From the NCBI RefSeq assembly GCF_022267315.1, contig NZ_JAIKLE010000013.1, positions 108,215-172,214 on the forward strand: 64,000 bases of DNA, read 5' to 3'. The DNA is from Maribellus maritimus. GTDB lineage: Bacteria; Bacteroidota; Bacteroidia; Bacteroidales; Prolixibacteraceae. Of the stretch, positions 1 to 9,422 are shown piece after piece; within the stretch, counting starts at the first letter, position 1, and every line of letters starts with the position of its first letter. Below the pieces are notes generated by a model. That model was not told the origin of the DNA. It searched no databases and saw only the letters and a list, made by a program, of their open reading frames with translations. Both the position numbers and the translations under genes were made by a program.

Positions 1-1
1 T

Positions 2-346
2 GAACTAACCACAAATGTAAGCGACTTGCTTACAAATGATTATATTACAAATTTCAAAACCGATGAAAAATACACATCGGTTATAAATTCCCTGGAAGCC
101 AACAGTATAACGGCCTGGGAAACAACCACACCCACTCTTTTGATTCACGGCCTGGCTGATAATTATGTACCGTCAAAAGTTTCCACTGACATTCACCAGG
201 AATTTTTATCTCTTGGTATTGACCTGCAGCAAGTTACATGGCTGGGTTTACCCGAAACAGACCATATTGGAGGCATAGTACCTTCCGGTCTTGCTTCAGT
301 GAGTTGGTTTCTGGAATTGGAAGAAGAGACTAATCCTTCTGAATAA
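2..346 (+). CDS. Alpha/beta hydrolase, C-terminal fragment (cut by window edge)
   Basis: This is the last 114 codons of a gene that begins upstream; the frame is open to the left edge, so no start can be given. The segment HGLADNYVP (codons at about 146-172) has the form of the strand carrying the acid residue of an alpha/beta hydrolase triad (the Asp of GLAD). The later ETDHIGG supplies a plausible catalytic His. The ending matches prolyl-oligopeptidase-like or lipase-like serine hydrolases. The substrate cannot be told because the nucleophile elbow lies outside the window. Confidence 0.7.
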   Translation, partial: ELTTNVSDLLTNDYITNFKTDEKYTSVINSLEANSITAWETTTPTLLIHGLADNYVPSKVSTDIHQEFLSLGIDLQQVTWLGLPETDHIGGIVPSGLASVSWFLELEEETNPSE

Positions 347-368
347 AAGGCCGGTCGGACAGATTTTC

Positions 369-773
369 TTAAAAATTTAATTTCGGCCAGTGAAAAAAGA
401 GTATTCCAATCGTAATAAAAAAATTGATGGCTATAGCGATTGCTCCCTGGTCGTTTAATTTTTCGTATTTGCCATTCCAAAAAACCAAATAAAGAAAAGA
501 AGAAAAAACAGCAGAACCAACGGCAAGGAAATACCAATTGCCTTGTTGAGCGAAAACAGCTATTGCTGATACGATAAAACCAACACCTGCCAAAATACAA
601 AAATTGCCTGCGAAAGCACGAACTGCCTTTTTTCCAAAAAAAGGAGCAAAGAGCCAGGAATTATCCGGCCATTGCATATGAGGCTGTAACTTGAAAAAGC
701 GTGCGCTATGCCCAAAATATAAAAAGTGGACAAGCCCGTGCAAAATAAAAAAGATTCCGATAACAATTGACAT
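369..773 (-). CDS. Small polytopic membrane protein, unknown function
   Basis: A 134-residue protein with about four hydrophobic segments (roughly residues 2-22, 53-75, 78-98 and 110-128). It starts with a short helix containing HGLVHFLYFGH and ends in a short polar tail. I do not recognise a characterised family. The topology resembles small four-helix DoxX-like proteins, but no diagnostic residue supports that. It is convergent with the preceding hydrolase and divergent from the next gene, so it is probably a single-gene unit. An inner-membrane location is inferred from hydrophobicity alone. Confidence 0.6.
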   Translation of the reverse strand: MSIVIGIFFILHGLVHFLYFGHSARFFKLQPHMQWPDNSWLFAPFFGKKAVRAFAGNFCILAGVGFIVSAIAVFAQQGNWYFLAVGSAVFSSFLYLVFWNGKYEKLNDQGAIAIAINFFITIGILFFHWPKLNF

Positions 774-919
774 GGTTTGTTATTGATTTACACTCAATTA
801 ATCATTCTAAATATAAAAATATTTGATACAAAAATGTGCTTATTTAGTCACGAATGAACAAAAAAAGATGTATGTAATCTCAAATTAGTTAGTTTAGGAG
901 AATAAACGTACAATACACG

Positions 920-1975
920 ATGAAAAACACAAACTTTATTCTAATTCTACTGGTAATCTCTTTTTTGGCTTGTAACAGAGAAAACAAATCTATACCTGAC
1001 ACCGTACCTCAGGAAACGATGAATCAGGTTTATGAAGAAGTAAAAACTCCCTTTAAATATGGTATTGTATACCAGCATCCTGACTCATCCAAAATGGTCG
1101 ACTCTCCGACTATTTTCAGAGAAAATAACAAATGGTATATGACTTATATCGTATTCGATGGCAATGGTTATGAAACCTGGCTGGCTGAAAGCGACAACCT
1201 CCTGAATTGGGAAACCAAAGGAAAAATACTTTCGTTCACAGAAAATACCTGGGATGCAAACCAAAAGGCAGGATATGTTGCACTGGTTGACATAAAATGG
1301 GGTGGTGAATATTCTGTTAAAAAATTTAAGGAAAAATACTGGATGACCTACCTGGGAGGAAATACAGCAGGTTACGAAACCGGGATATTAAAAACAGGTA
1401 TTGCCAATTCAACAACATTGACAAACGCTCAGCACTGGAATGTTGCTGATAAGCCAATCCTCTCACCTTTGGATACAAATGCCCGCTGGTTCGAAAATAA
1501 GACCATTTATAAAAGTTTGGTTATTTATGATAATTCAAACCAAACAGGACATCCTTTTGTAATGTATTATAATGCAAAGGGAGATACAAGTAATTATGAA
1601 AGTATAGGAATGGCTGTTTCCGACGATATGACAAACTGGAAACGTTTCGGAGAAAATCCTGTAATAACCAAACACAAAGGAATTTGTGGTGACGCCCAAA
1701 TCGCAAAATATAACAATCTCTATATTATGTTTTATTTTGGTGCATTTTGGAAGCCGGGAGCTTTTGAACGATTTGCATGCTCGTATGATCTGGTAAACTG
1801 GACTGAATGGAATGGTCCTGATTTAATTGCTCCCTCAGAAAATTACGATATACAATATGCGCATAAACCATGGGTGATAAAATGGGAAGGGGTTGTTTAT
1901 CATTTTTACAATGCGGTTGGAGATAAGGGAAGAGTAATTGCACTGGCCACGTCGAAAAATATTTCTCCGGAATAA
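920..1975 (+). CDS. Secreted beta-propeller glycosidase-like lipoprotein (GH43/GH-F type fold)
   Basis: A 351-residue protein with a lipoprotein signal peptide: a hydrophobic stretch at residues 5-16 and a lipobox ending at Cys18 (SFLAC). The mature part has repeated propeller motifs typical of five-bladed glycosidases, such as DSPTIFRENNKWYMTY, an SDNLLNWE-type turn, SDDMTNWKRFG and HKPWVIKWEGVVYHFY. Families of this fold hydrolyse plant or algal glycans, with three acidic catalytic residues on different blades. I cannot assign those residues with certainty, so the substrate is unknown. It stands alone, without SusC/SusD partners nearby. It is probably anchored in the outer membrane or periplasm. 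Confidence 0.75.
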   Translation: MKNTNFILILLVISFLACNRENKSIPDTVPQETMNQVYEEVKTPFKYGIVYQHPDSSKMVDSPTIFRENNKWYMTYIVFDGNGYETWLAESDNLLNWETKGKILSFTENTWDANQKAGYVALVDIKWGGEYSVKKFKEKYWMTYLGGNTAGYETGILKTGIANSTTLTNAQHWNVADKPILSPLDTNARWFENKTIYKSLVIYDNSNQTGHPFVMYYNAKGDTSNYESIGMAVSDDMTNWKRFGENPVITKHKGICGDAQIAKYNNLYIMFYFGAFWKPGAFERFACSYDLVNWTEWNGPDLIAPSENYDIQYAHKPWVIKWEGVVYHFYNAVGDKGRVIALATSKNISPE

Positions 1976-2050
1976 TAACTTAAATTCACATATTTCAAAG
2001 ATTGTCCCGATTCGAACTGAATTTTAATTTTCTTGTTCTTTCTGTAGAGT

Positions 2051-2467
2051 ATGATGAAATATCCACTAATAATATTTGACGGTGTTTGTAATTTATGCAA
2101 CGGCGCAGTTGATTTTGTTTTAAGCCGCGACTATCAAAAGCAATTCCGTTTTGTCACGCTTCAGTCGGAAGCCGGAGAAAAAGTTCTTCGTGAACTTCAA
2201 ATTCCTGCTGAAACAGATTCTGTAATTCTATATTGGAAAAAGGAACTCTTTACTGAATCGGAAGCAGCACTTGAAATTGTTCGTTTACTTCCCGCTCCAT
2301 GGAAATGGGCGGTGGTATTCAAATTTATTCCGAAAAAACCAAGAGATAAAATTTACCGCTGGATAGCTAAAAACCGTTATCGATGGTTTGGCCAAAAACA
2401 AACATGCCGTCTTCCCTCCCCCCAGGAAAAACAGTTCTTTCCTGAAGCGGATGACCTAAAATTCTAA
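2051..2467 (+). CDS. DCC-family thiol-disulfide oxidoreductase (YuxK-like)
   Basis: A 138-residue protein opening with the family signature FDGVCNLCNG, in which Asp10, Cys13 and Cys16 form the DxxCxxC motif that names the DCC family. Family members have a thioredoxin-like fold and are predicted redox enzymes; physiological partners are mostly unknown. Two start codons lie in tandem (2051 and 2054) and either could be used. The 3' end overlaps the convergent downstream gene by 12 bp. The length is normal for the family. Confidence 0.88.
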   Translation: MMKYPLIIFDGVCNLCNGAVDFVLSRDYQKQFRFVTLQSEAGEKVLRELQIPAETDSVILYWKKELFTESEAALEIVRLLPAPWKWAVVFKFIPKKPRDKIYRWIAKNRYRWFGQKQTCRLPSPQEKQFFPEADDLKF

Positions 2468-2995
2468 ATCGCCCTCTTCGTATTTTTTATACATTTCAGA
2501 CAACAGTCCCAGCCACTTACTAATGCGTTTTATCGCCTCCGTTGTTTCATCAGAAATGGTCTTTTTCTGCATCTTTAATAAAAGAAAACCATAAATGGCT
2601 GTAATAGCCAAATCCACATCATTTTGGGCTTCCTTATTCTTTTGTTTCAATTCAGTAATTAAACCTGCTACTGCTTGGTAGGTGCTGATATAATTTTCGT
2701 CAATTCCGGTCTCCATCAGTTTGAGATGGATCTGATTTACATCATTTATCAGGTTCACCAAAAACTGTAAATGCCCTTGTTCCCGAATCCCCTCTTTGTC
2801 CATCATGATAACCAGGTTGCTGTACCAATCCGTTATCTCTTTTGAAGTATTTTCGTCTACACGGTAGTTTGTCACCAGTTGGTTCTCAATCAGATTCATA
2901 TCCAGACGAAAAGCCCGGATTAAATCTTCAACCTGATAGATATATAAAATATATTCTGCAATATTTTCTTTTCTTTTCTTTTTTGCTACGAGCAT
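2456..2995 (-). CDS. DUF4924-family protein
   Basis: A 179-residue helical cytoplasmic protein. Its N-terminal region (KKRKENIAEYILYIYQVEDL) has the wording I associate with the Bacteroidota-restricted DUF4924 family, which has no assigned function. No signal peptide or membrane segment is visible. Charged amphipathic helices fill the sequence, and the acidic tail EEGDLEF ends it. It reads in the same direction as the S4-pth-rplY-prs block upstream and may be its last member, although 80 bp separate it from the S4 gene. Confidence 0.75.
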   Translation of the reverse strand: MLVAKKKRKENIAEYILYIYQVEDLIRAFRLDMNLIENQLVTNYRVDENTSKEITDWYSNLVIMMDKEGIREQGHLQFLVNLINDVNQIHLKLMETGIDENYISTYQAVAGLITELKQKNKEAQNDVDLAITAIYGFLLLKMQKKTISDETTEAIKRISKWLGLLSEMYKKYEEGDLEF

Positions 2996-3076
2996 GATAA
3001 TCGTCTTTTAAAATATTCATTCTGAGGTTTAGAAAGGCTCTCTCCTAATAAATTCCGGGATAAAGGTATGGAAATT

Positions 3077-3454
3077 TCAGAAGTCAAAAAATTCGTCTAA
3101 ATCACGACGATCCTTTTTGGTTGGCCGGCCGGTTCCTCTTTCACGGGTAATCCAGCGCATATTCTTTTGCATTTCAATAATCTCGAGTTCCTCCGGTGGT
3201 GTAACATCTTCCAGAAAATCAAGAACAAATTTAGCTGACATCCTTTTTTCGGCCAGCTTTACTACCTTAAAACTCCTCACCACCTGATCTTTTCTAACTT
3301 TAACAGTTTCTCCGGCATGTACAATACGTGATGGCTTTACAGGCAAATCATCGATAGAAATATGACCTTTACGACAAGCATCAGTAGCCTGGCTTCTCGT
3401 TTTGTAAATACGAACGGCCCATAACCATTTATCCACACGCACATTTTCCGCCAT
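3077..3454 (-). CDS. S4-domain RNA-binding protein (Hsp15-like)
   Basis: A 125-residue protein. Residues 4-55 form an S4 RNA-binding domain (VDKWLWAVRIYKTRSQA, then a KPSRIVHAGETVKV turn). A basic C-terminal extension ends in RPTKKDRRDLDEFFDF. Relatives such as E. coli Hsp15 bind stalled 50S subunits carrying peptidyl-tRNA and help recycle them. The gene starts exactly one base below the pth stop codon, so the two are translationally adjacent. That fits a shared role in rescuing peptidyl-tRNA. The Hsp15 function here is inferred from size and domain. Confidence 0.88.
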   Translation of the reverse strand: MAENVRVDKWLWAVRIYKTRSQATDACRKGHISIDDLPVKPSRIVHAGETVKVRKDQVVRSFKVVKLAEKRMSAKFVLDFLEDVTPPEELEIIEMQKNMRWITRERGTGRPTKKDRRDLDEFFDF

Positions 3455-4021
3455 CTATTTCTTTTTATTAAAAAAATTCATTGTTCGTTCGATACCAATG
3501 GTGCCAAAACCTTTAATCATTTCAATACAATGATCCAATTTTTCCGGCATTTCTTTTTGTTCGTCTTTGGTCCAGTCACTGAGTACATAATCAACCTGAA
3601 ATCCTTTGTGGAAATCATCGCCGATACCAAAACGAAGCCGTGCATAATCATTCCTGCCCAGCACCTGATTAATGTTTTTTAATCCGTTGTGGCCACCGTC
3701 ACTACCTTTTGCCCTTAGCCGAATCGTTCCAAATGGTAGTGCAATATCATCAACCAGCACCAGTATATTTTCAATACCAATATTTTCTTTTTGCATCCAA
3801 TAATTTACAGCCCTGCCACTTAAATTCATATAAGTGCTTGGCTTTAATAATATAAACGTTCGGGCTTTAAATTTATACTCAGCTACAAATCCGTATCGCT
3901 TGTCATTAAAACTAATATTGGACGCCTCAGCGAGTGCGTCCAATATTTGAAAGCCAATATTATGGCGAGTATTTTTGTATTCTGGCCCTATATTACCGAG
4001 ACCGGCAATTAAGTACTTCAC
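3455..4021 (-). CDS. pth: Peptidyl-tRNA hydrolase
   Basis: A 188-residue enzyme that cleaves peptidyl-tRNA released from stalled ribosomes, freeing tRNA for reuse. Family residues are all visible: GLGNIGPEY with Asn10, NTRHNIGF with catalytic His20, PSTYMNLSG, the [10 protein letters not shown] segment with the conserved Asp, and [12 protein letters not shown] with the substrate-binding Asn. The length is typical. It is 18 bp downstream of rplY and abuts the S4 gene. The order rplY-pth is common in bacteria, where L25 and Pth are often co-transcribed. Confidence 0.97.
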   Translation of the reverse strand: MKYLIAGLGNIGPEYKNTRHNIGFQILDALAEASNISFNDKRYGFVAEYKFKARTFILLKPSTYMNLSGRAVNYWMQKENIGIENILVLVDDIALPFGTIRLRAKGSDGGHNGLKNINQVLGRNDYARLRFGIGDDFHKGFQVDYVLSDWTKDEQKEMPEKLDHCIEMIKGFGTIGIERTMNFFNKKK

Positions 4022-4039
4022 AGAATTTGTATTTTAAGA

Positions 4040-4687
4040 TTATTCTTCGCTGGCCTGTGTTTCAGTTGCTTCACCTTCAGCTGTTTCTCCTTCAGCGGCT
4101 TCATCTTCTTCATCTTCAGGAAGTGTTCCCATACCAGCTTTTGCAGCTCTTGAAGTGATTACTGAAACCACCATATTTGATTTACTGTCCAAAAACTCAA
4201 TATTTTCAACTTTCAAATCGGCAACTTTTATACTCTGACCAATTGCTAATTTCGTAATGTCGACGTTAATAACATCCGGCAGGTTCTCAGCCAATGCTTT
4301 TACCTTCAGTAAACGAAGGTTTTGTTTGAGTTTACCACCCGATTTTACTCCTCTGGCCAAACCATTCAATTTAACCGGTACTGCAATTTTAACTGGTTTT
4401 CCCTCTACAACTTTCATAAAATCGACATGAAGAACAACTTCTTCAACAGGGTGCCACTGAATATCCTGCATAATGGCCTGATGAGTTTTACCATCGATGT
4501 CAATATCCACTAAATATACACTGGGTGTATAGATCAATTTTCTTAATTCACTAAAAGGAATTGTGAAGTGTAATACATCTTCTCCGCCATACAATACAGC
4601 CGGAACCAACTCCTCAGCGCGAAGTTTTTTAGCTTCTTTTTTACCTAAGGACTCTCTAACCTGTCCTTTAATTGTTACTGATTTCAT
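4040..4687 (-). CDS. rplY: 50S ribosomal protein L25/general stress protein Ctc
   Basis: A 215-residue protein of the long (CTC) form. The N-terminal L25 domain that binds 5S rRNA covers about residues 1-90 (MKSVTIKGQVRESLGKKEAK). The C-terminal beta domain covers 95-185, and a strongly acidic low-complexity tail of about 30 residues rich in Glu, Ala and Thr ends it. The tail is longer than in many homologues but common in Bacteroidota. It lies between prs and pth in one orientation. Confidence 0.95.
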   Translation of the reverse strand: MKSVTIKGQVRESLGKKEAKKLRAEELVPAVLYGGEDVLHFTIPFSELRKLIYTPSVYLVDIDIDGKTHQAIMQDIQWHPVEEVVLHVDFMKVVEGKPVKIAVPVKLNGLARGVKSGGKLKQNLRLLKVKALAENLPDVINVDITKLAIGQSIKVADLKVENIEFLDSKSNMVVSVITSRAAKAGMGTLPEDEEDEAAEGETAEGEATETQASEE

Positions 4688-4726
4688 TTGTAATAATTTA
4701 CGTTAATAATTATGGTACTCAGTCCT

Positions 4727-4742
4727 TCCCGAGGTTTCGGGA
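4727..4742. other. Short hairpin between prs and rplY
   Basis: The 16-base palindrome TCCCGAGGTTTCGGGA has two 6-bp arms (4727-4732 and 4737-4742) around a 4-base loop. It lies about 40 bp upstream of the rplY start and 60 bp after the prs stop. There is no T-tract on either strand, so it is not a clear terminator. It may be an RNA-processing or attenuating stem in the prs-rplY transcript, or a remnant of a dispersed palindrome. Confidence 0.4.
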
Positions 4743-4802
4743 CAAACAGCATGCATATTATTAATGCCTCTGCCTATGGAAAAAGCGGTGCAAATATATA
4801 AA

Positions 4803-5762
4803 TTACCTGTAATATAACGAACTAATTGATTGATTTTTATAAACCCGTTGAATAGCTTCCCCAAATGCATCAGCCACGGATATATATTTTATCTTTTCGC
4901 TTTCAGTTTTTGGATGAATTGAATCGGTAAAATATACTTCAGTTAATGCCGATTTTTCTATTCGCTCAATTGCCGGACCGGAAAGCACTCCATGCGCTGC
5001 AAATGCCCTTACACTTGCCGCCCCTTTGTCTTTCATTAAATTAGCTGCTTTTGTAATCGTGCCGGCTGTATCTATCATATCGTCAACAATAATGATATCC
5101 TTATCTTTAACATCGCCGATTACCGACATACTGCCAACAACATTGGCTTTTGCCCTTGTTTTATGACAAATCACCATTTCGGTTTCCAACATCCTCGCAT
5201 AGGTGTTGGCTCTTTTTGTTCCACCAACATCAGGCGATGCAATCACAACATTATCCAGTCCCATTTTTTCGATAAAAGGAACAAACATTGCCGAAGCATA
5301 TAAATGATCTACCGGTACATTAAAAAAGCCCTGAATCTGGTCGGCATGTAAATCCAGTGTAATCAGCCGATCGATTCCGGCAACAGACAAAACGTCAGCA
5401 AAAAGTTTAGCTCCGATTGAAACACGGGGTTTATCTTTCCTGTCCTGACGGGCATAGCCAAAATAAGGAACTACTGCAATTATTTTATATGCACTGGCTC
5501 TTTTGGCTGCATCAATCATCAATAATAATTCCAGCAAGTTATCACCGGGAGGCGGAGTAGATTGTACAATAAATACATGAGAACCACGAATGGTTTCTTC
5601 ATAACAGGGTTCAAATTCGCCATCCGCAAAAACCGGACATGAGGACAAACCCAAATCCACATTTAAACTGTCGCAAATTTTTTCTGTTAAATACCGTGTG
5701 TTCCTTCCGGAAAAAATTTTCAAAGGGTGACTTTTACTGCCCATTTCACTATTTTTATTCAT
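4803..5762 (-). CDS. prs: Ribose-phosphate pyrophosphokinase
   Basis: A 319-residue enzyme making PRPP from ribose 5-phosphate and ATP for nucleotide, His and Trp synthesis. The ATP/flexible-loop segment FGYARQDRK (101-109), the divalent-cation region LDLHADQIQGFF (about 136-147) and the PRPP-binding loop VDDMIDTAGT (226-235) are all present. A start at Met7 (MGSKSHPLK) is also possible. The order prs-rplY-pth-S4 on one strand suggests a conserved nucleotide/translation operon. Length and motifs are those of class I PRPP synthetases. Confidence 0.97.
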   Translation of the reverse strand: MNKNSEMGSKSHPLKIFSGRNTRYLTEKICDSLNVDLGLSSCPVFADGEFEPCYEETIRGSHVFIVQSTPPPGDNLLELLLMIDAAKRASAYKIIAVVPYFGYARQDRKDKPRVSIGAKLFADVLSVAGIDRLITLDLHADQIQGFFNVPVDHLYASAMFVPFIEKMGLDNVVIASPDVGGTKRANTYARMLETEMVICHKTRAKANVVGSMSVIGDVKDKDIIIVDDMIDTAGTITKAANLMKDKGAASVRAFAAHGVLSGPAIERIEKSALTEVYFTDSIHPKTESEKIKYISVADAFGEAIQRVYKNQSISSLYYR

Positions 5763-5845
5763 TAAAATCGAATTTGCTGCAAAGTTAATAAACTTTGCTA
5801 TTCATATTTTTTGTTGTTAAAAAGTTAGAACATTTCCTTTAAAAC

Positions 5846-6448
5846 TTATTTTGATTCAGAACGATTTGTTGTTTCTATAAAATTCAGGATCTCTGATTTT
5901 CCTTTTCCCAAAGTAGACGAAGTCACAAAAAAACCAGGCATTGTTTCCCATGTTTTTAACATTTCCTCCTGGTAGTTTTTTAAATTTTTCTCTTGTTCTT
6001 CGGGTTTTAATTTATCGGCTTTGGTAAATACAATCACAAACGGAATTCCGTTTACGCCCAGCCATTCCATAAACTCCAGATCGGCTTTCTGCGGACTATG
6101 CCTGATATCGATCAACACAAACAGACAATATAAATTTTCGCGTCGAAGAATGTATTTCCGAAGAAACTTTTCCCATTTTAACCGTTCCGTTTTGGGTACT
6201 TTTGCATAGCCATACCCAGGTAAATCTACAAGATACCACTCTTCGTTAATCAAAAAATGATTAATTAGTTGTGTTTTACCTGGCTTTCCTGATGTTTTTG
6301 CCAACGACTTTTTGTCGGTCAGCATATTTATCAGCGAGGACTTTCCAACATTGGATCGCCCAATAAATGCATACTCCGGCCTGTCCGGCTTCGGACACTT
6401 TTTCACATCGGTGTTGCTAACAATAAAACGTGCTTCTTTAATTTCCAT
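5846..6448 (-). CDS. engB: Ribosome biogenesis GTP-binding protein EngB/YsxC
   Basis: A 200-residue TRAFAC GTPase needed for 50S assembly. The P loop is GRSNVGKS (30-37). Switch I carries the KPGKTQ segment, G3 is [10 protein letters not shown] (from residue 75), G4 is TKAD and G5 lies in the SSTLGKG region. These are the hallmarks of the YihA/EngB group. It is 83 bp below prs and followed on the same strand by nothing closer than that, so it may be transcribed with prs. Confidence 0.96.
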   Translation of the reverse strand: MEIKEARFIVSNTDVKKCPKPDRPEYAFIGRSNVGKSSLINMLTDKKSLAKTSGKPGKTQLINHFLINEEWYLVDLPGYGYAKVPKTERLKWEKFLRKYILRRENLYCLFVLIDIRHSPQKADLEFMEWLGVNGIPFVIVFTKADKLKPEEQEKNLKNYQEEMLKTWETMPGFFVTSSTLGKGKSEILNFIETTNRSESK

Positions 6449-6514
6449 TTCTGAAAATTAATTTAATGATTTTACCTTCTGAATTTAATGAAAAAAAGGA
6501 AAATATGGAATTTT

Positions 6515-7498
6515 CTACTTTATGTAAACTTCAAGTGTTTTTACACCGGCTGAAAGCGGCTTCAACTTATAGGTTTCCAGACTTGCAGGAATTAAAACTG
6601 TTTCGCCTTTTTTCACCTGTTCCCTTCCGTCTTCAAATTCAACTTCAAACTCACCGTCAAGATTCATATAAATTATAAATGAATCAAGCCGGTTATATTC
6701 TTTTTCAAGCATTTTATCAAATTCAAGGAAATTTGTTGTAAAATACTCGCAGCTTACAATCTCGGATGACAAGTTTTTCTCCTTCGTATACTTTGTTTTG
6801 TAATCTTCTTTATACGAAAAATCAATGGCATCGAGCGCCAAATCAACATGTAATTCTCTTTCGTTACCGTTGGCATCCTTTCGGTTGTAATCAAAAATAC
6901 GATAGGTCACGTCCGAGGTTTGCTGGATTTCTGCAACAAGAGCACCCTTTCCAATCGCATGGACACGTCCTGCAGGAATAAAGAAAACATCGCCTTCCAA
7001 AACTTTGTCGTAATGGAGCAAGTCCATTAATTTCCCGGAACTAAAATATTCAAGGTATTTTTCCTTTGTCACTTCCTGGCTAAATCCCGAGTTTATCAGT
7101 GCGTCATTTTCAGCGCCAACAACATACCACATTTCAGTTTTCCCAAAAGCATTGTGCCGTTTTTTCGACAGTTCATCATTCGGATGAACCTGCACCGACA
7201 AATCATCAGCAGCATCGATAAATTTAATAAGCAGCGGGAACTCAACTCCAAACTTTTTAAAAACTTTATCCCCAACCAGATCGCCCATATATATTTCAAC
7301 CAGTTCCTGTAAATTATTTCCGGCAAGAAATCCGTTAGACACTTCTGAAATATTTCCTTCCACGCCCGAAATCTCCCAACTCTCACCACAATTGGAAAGA
7401 GAACCGTAATCTTTATTCAGCAACGACTTCATTCGGTTTCCGCCCCAAATCTTTTCATGATAAAGGGGTTTAAATTTTAAAGGATATAAACCACTCAT
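6515..7498 (-). CDS. manA: Mannose-6-phosphate isomerase, class I
   Basis: A 327-residue cupin-type isomerase interconverting fructose 6-phosphate and mannose 6-phosphate. The zinc-site region SVQVHPNDELSKKRHN and the adjacent KTEMWYV supply Gln, His and Glu ligands. The second motif FIPAGRVHAIGKG with EIQQTSDVTYRIFDYNR supplies a further His and the catalytic Arg. The short length matches Gram-positive/Bacteroidota type enzymes. The product feeds GDP-mannose, the precursor used by gmd and fcl in the polysaccharide locus about 37 kb away. That functional link is an inference. Confidence 0.94.
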   Translation of the reverse strand: MSGLYPLKFKPLYHEKIWGGNRMKSLLNKDYGSLSNCGESWEISGVEGNISEVSNGFLAGNNLQELVEIYMGDLVGDKVFKKFGVEFPLLIKFIDAADDLSVQVHPNDELSKKRHNAFGKTEMWYVVGAENDALINSGFSQEVTKEKYLEYFSSGKLMDLLHYDKVLEGDVFFIPAGRVHAIGKGALVAEIQQTSDVTYRIFDYNRKDANGNERELHVDLALDAIDFSYKEDYKTKYTKEKNLSSEIVSCEYFTTNFLEFDKMLEKEYNRLDSFIIYMNLDGEFEVEFEDGREQVKKGETVLIPASLETYKLKPLSAGVKTLEVYIK

Positions 7499-7537
7499 TT
7501 TGTTTACTTTTTAAAAATTGATACAAGAAAAACAGCA

Positions 7538-7837
7538 TTAAAACTCATAATCCACGGCAGCACGTGCCGAAGTGGTCTCACCAATCCGTTTCACCACCTT
7601 CAAATGCTCGGGATGAACACGATAAACATCCAAATCCTCAAGTGACTCAAAATGAGAAATTAAAACAAGATCGTAACTTTTGGCTTCAAGCTCGTAATTA
7701 ACACCAACCTCAAGGTACTTTACTTCTTCAATTTTTCCCTTTAACCCTTCAAGAGCAGCTTTCAATTCTGCTATCACAGCCTGCTTTTCCTGTTTTGAAT
7801 AGTCATTCAGCTTAAAAAGAACTACGTGATTAATCAT
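7538..7837 (-). CDS. Dabb (stress-responsive A/B barrel) domain protein
   Basis: A 99-residue single-domain protein starting INHVVLFKLND and containing LVLISHFESLEDLDVYRVHPEHL, the classic wording of the dimeric alpha/beta barrel Dabb family. Members form ferredoxin-like dimers; most bacterial ones have no known substrate. It reads in the same direction as manA, 39 bp upstream of it, and may share its transcript. Length is normal for the family. Confidence 0.9.
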   Translation of the reverse strand: MINHVVLFKLNDYSKQEKQAVIAELKAALEGLKGKIEEVKYLEVGVNYELEAKSYDLVLISHFESLEDLDVYRVHPEHLKVVKRIGETTSARAAVDYEF

Positions 7838-7955
7838 TACTGTCTATTTTTTGTATCTTGTATTTTTATCGCTGCGAAAATAGTGTTTTCTTAGCGGTAC
7901 GTTTTAAAACCGACGTCATTAATTAGTTAAATATAACAATAAACTTTCAAAGAAA

Positions 7956-8570
7956 ATGCTCGTAATTGGCATTGCCGGCGGCACAGGATCAGGAAAAACA
8001 ACCGTGGTAAAAAAAATAACCGAACAGTTTCCCAAAAAGGAAGTTGCCGTTTTATCCCACGATTCCTATTATTTTGACAACAGTGATTTAAGCCTGGAAG
8101 AAAGACGAAAAAAAAATTTCGATCACCCGGATTCAATTGAGTTTGATTTAATGATTGAGCATGTAAAAAAGCTAAAACACGGAGAGAGTATACAAGAACC
8201 AATTTATTCATTTATTACCTGTACCCGCTCAAAAGAAACCAACCTCGTCACACCGCAAAAAGTGCTGATAATTGAAGGAATTTTATGTCTGACCAGCAAA
8301 GCACTCCGTAATTTAATGGATATTAAAGTATTTGTTGACTGCGACTCTGATATCCGTTTGTCAAGAGTGATAATGCGTGATATTCTCGAACGGGGAAGAA
8401 ATGTAAAACAGGTGCTGACCCGTTACGAAAAAACAGTTCGCCCGAGCCATATACAATTTATTGAACCAACTAAAAGATTTGCTGACATTATTATTCCTCA
8501 GGGAGGGATGAACCAGGTTGCAATTAATATTTTAACCAATCATATAAACCAAACACTAAAAACATTATAA
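7956..8570 (+). CDS. udk: Uridine kinase
   Basis: A 204-residue P-loop kinase phosphorylating uridine and cytidine in pyrimidine salvage. Walker A is GIAGGTGSGKTT (residues 5-16). SHDSYYFDNSDLS holds the conserved Asp/Tyr of the nucleoside site, and FDHPDSIEFDL and RDILERGR (lid Arg residues) follow. The downstream gene starts on the base after its stop, so the two are translationally coupled. Length fits the udk family. Confidence 0.96.
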   Translation: MLVIGIAGGTGSGKTTVVKKITEQFPKKEVAVLSHDSYYFDNSDLSLEERRKKNFDHPDSIEFDLMIEHVKKLKHGESIQEPIYSFITCTRSKETNLVTPQKVLIIEGILCLTSKALRNLMDIKVFVDCDSDIRLSRVIMRDILERGRNVKQVLTRYEKTVRPSHIQFIEPTKRFADIIIPQGGMNQVAINILTNHINQTLKTL

Positions 8571-9293
8571 ATGCTTGAAAATTTGAACATTGAAGAAATT
8601 CTGTTTCTCGACATTGAAACAGTGCCGCTGGCTCCGGAATACGGAGAGTTAACAGAAAAATGGAAAGAGTTGTGGGAACACAAAATGCAATACCACATTA
8701 CCAATGGAGAGCCTGCTGAAGATTTATACGATCGTGCAGGAATTTATGCCGAATTTGGAAAGATTATCTGTATCTCAGCAGGATATGTAACACAAAAAAA
8801 AGGTGAGCCATTTTTCAGGGTAAAATCATTTTACGATGATGATGAAAAGAAACTAATAAAAAACTTTTTTAATGCCTGGAAAAAATTTGCTCAGGCAGGT
8901 AAAAGGAGACTTTGTGCGCATAACGGACAGGAATTTGATTTCCCTTATATTGCCCGGCGCGCATTGGTAAATAATGTTCCCCTGCCAAAAATTCTGGATA
9001 TTGCCGGAGCAAAACCATGGGAAATAAAAGAGCAGTTAATTGATACACTCCAGCTATGGAAATTTGGTGATTACAAACACTACACTTCGCTCTCTCTTCT
9101 ATGTGAATTATTTAACATTCCAACTCCCAAGGATGATATTGATGGAAGCCAGGTAGCTAAAATTTACTGGGAAGAAAATGATATTGACCGTATTATTCGT
9201 TACTGTGAAAAAGACACACTTGCAGTTGCCAACCTTTTACTAAAATACAAAGGAGACAAAATAATACCTTTTGAAAACCTGGTTAGCGTCTAG
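8571..9293 (+). CDS. Predicted 3'-5' exonuclease (PolB-like DEDDy exonuclease domain)
   Basis: A 240-residue stand-alone exonuclease domain. Exo I is FLDIETVPL (Asp and Glu metal ligands), Exo II is CAHNGQEFDFPYIARRAL, and Exo III is IRYCEKDTLAVANLL (a YxxxD arrangement, hence DEDDy). A KHYTSLSLLCELFNIP segment precedes the last motif. The family is annotated as related to the proofreading domain of polymerase B; its cellular substrate is not established. It abuts udk with no gap, implying a bicistronic mRNA. Confidence 0.88.
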   Translation: MLENLNIEEILFLDIETVPLAPEYGELTEKWKELWEHKMQYHITNGEPAEDLYDRAGIYAEFGKIICISAGYVTQKKGEPFFRVKSFYDDDEKKLIKNFFNAWKKFAQAGKRRLCAHNGQEFDFPYIARRALVNNVPLPKILDIAGAKPWEIKEQLIDTLQLWKFGDYKHYTSLSLLCELFNIPTPKDDIDGSQVAKIYWEENDIDRIIRYCEKDTLAVANLLLKYKGDKIIPFENLVSV

Positions 9294-9422
9294 CAAACGT
9301 AATTTACAACCAACTGTTAATCAACCCAGAAACAACAACAGGTATTTTATCACCAGTCGTCGAAAAAACGAGTTTTTTGTATTTCTTTTTTTTCTATCTT
9401 TCGCCGCTTTTTATTGAAAAAA

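Noticed and set aside
9361..9400. A/T-rich inverted repeat between the exonuclease and DUF389 genes, considered as a terminator
   Set aside because: The stem is almost all A-T pairs with little stability and no clear T-run beyond it.
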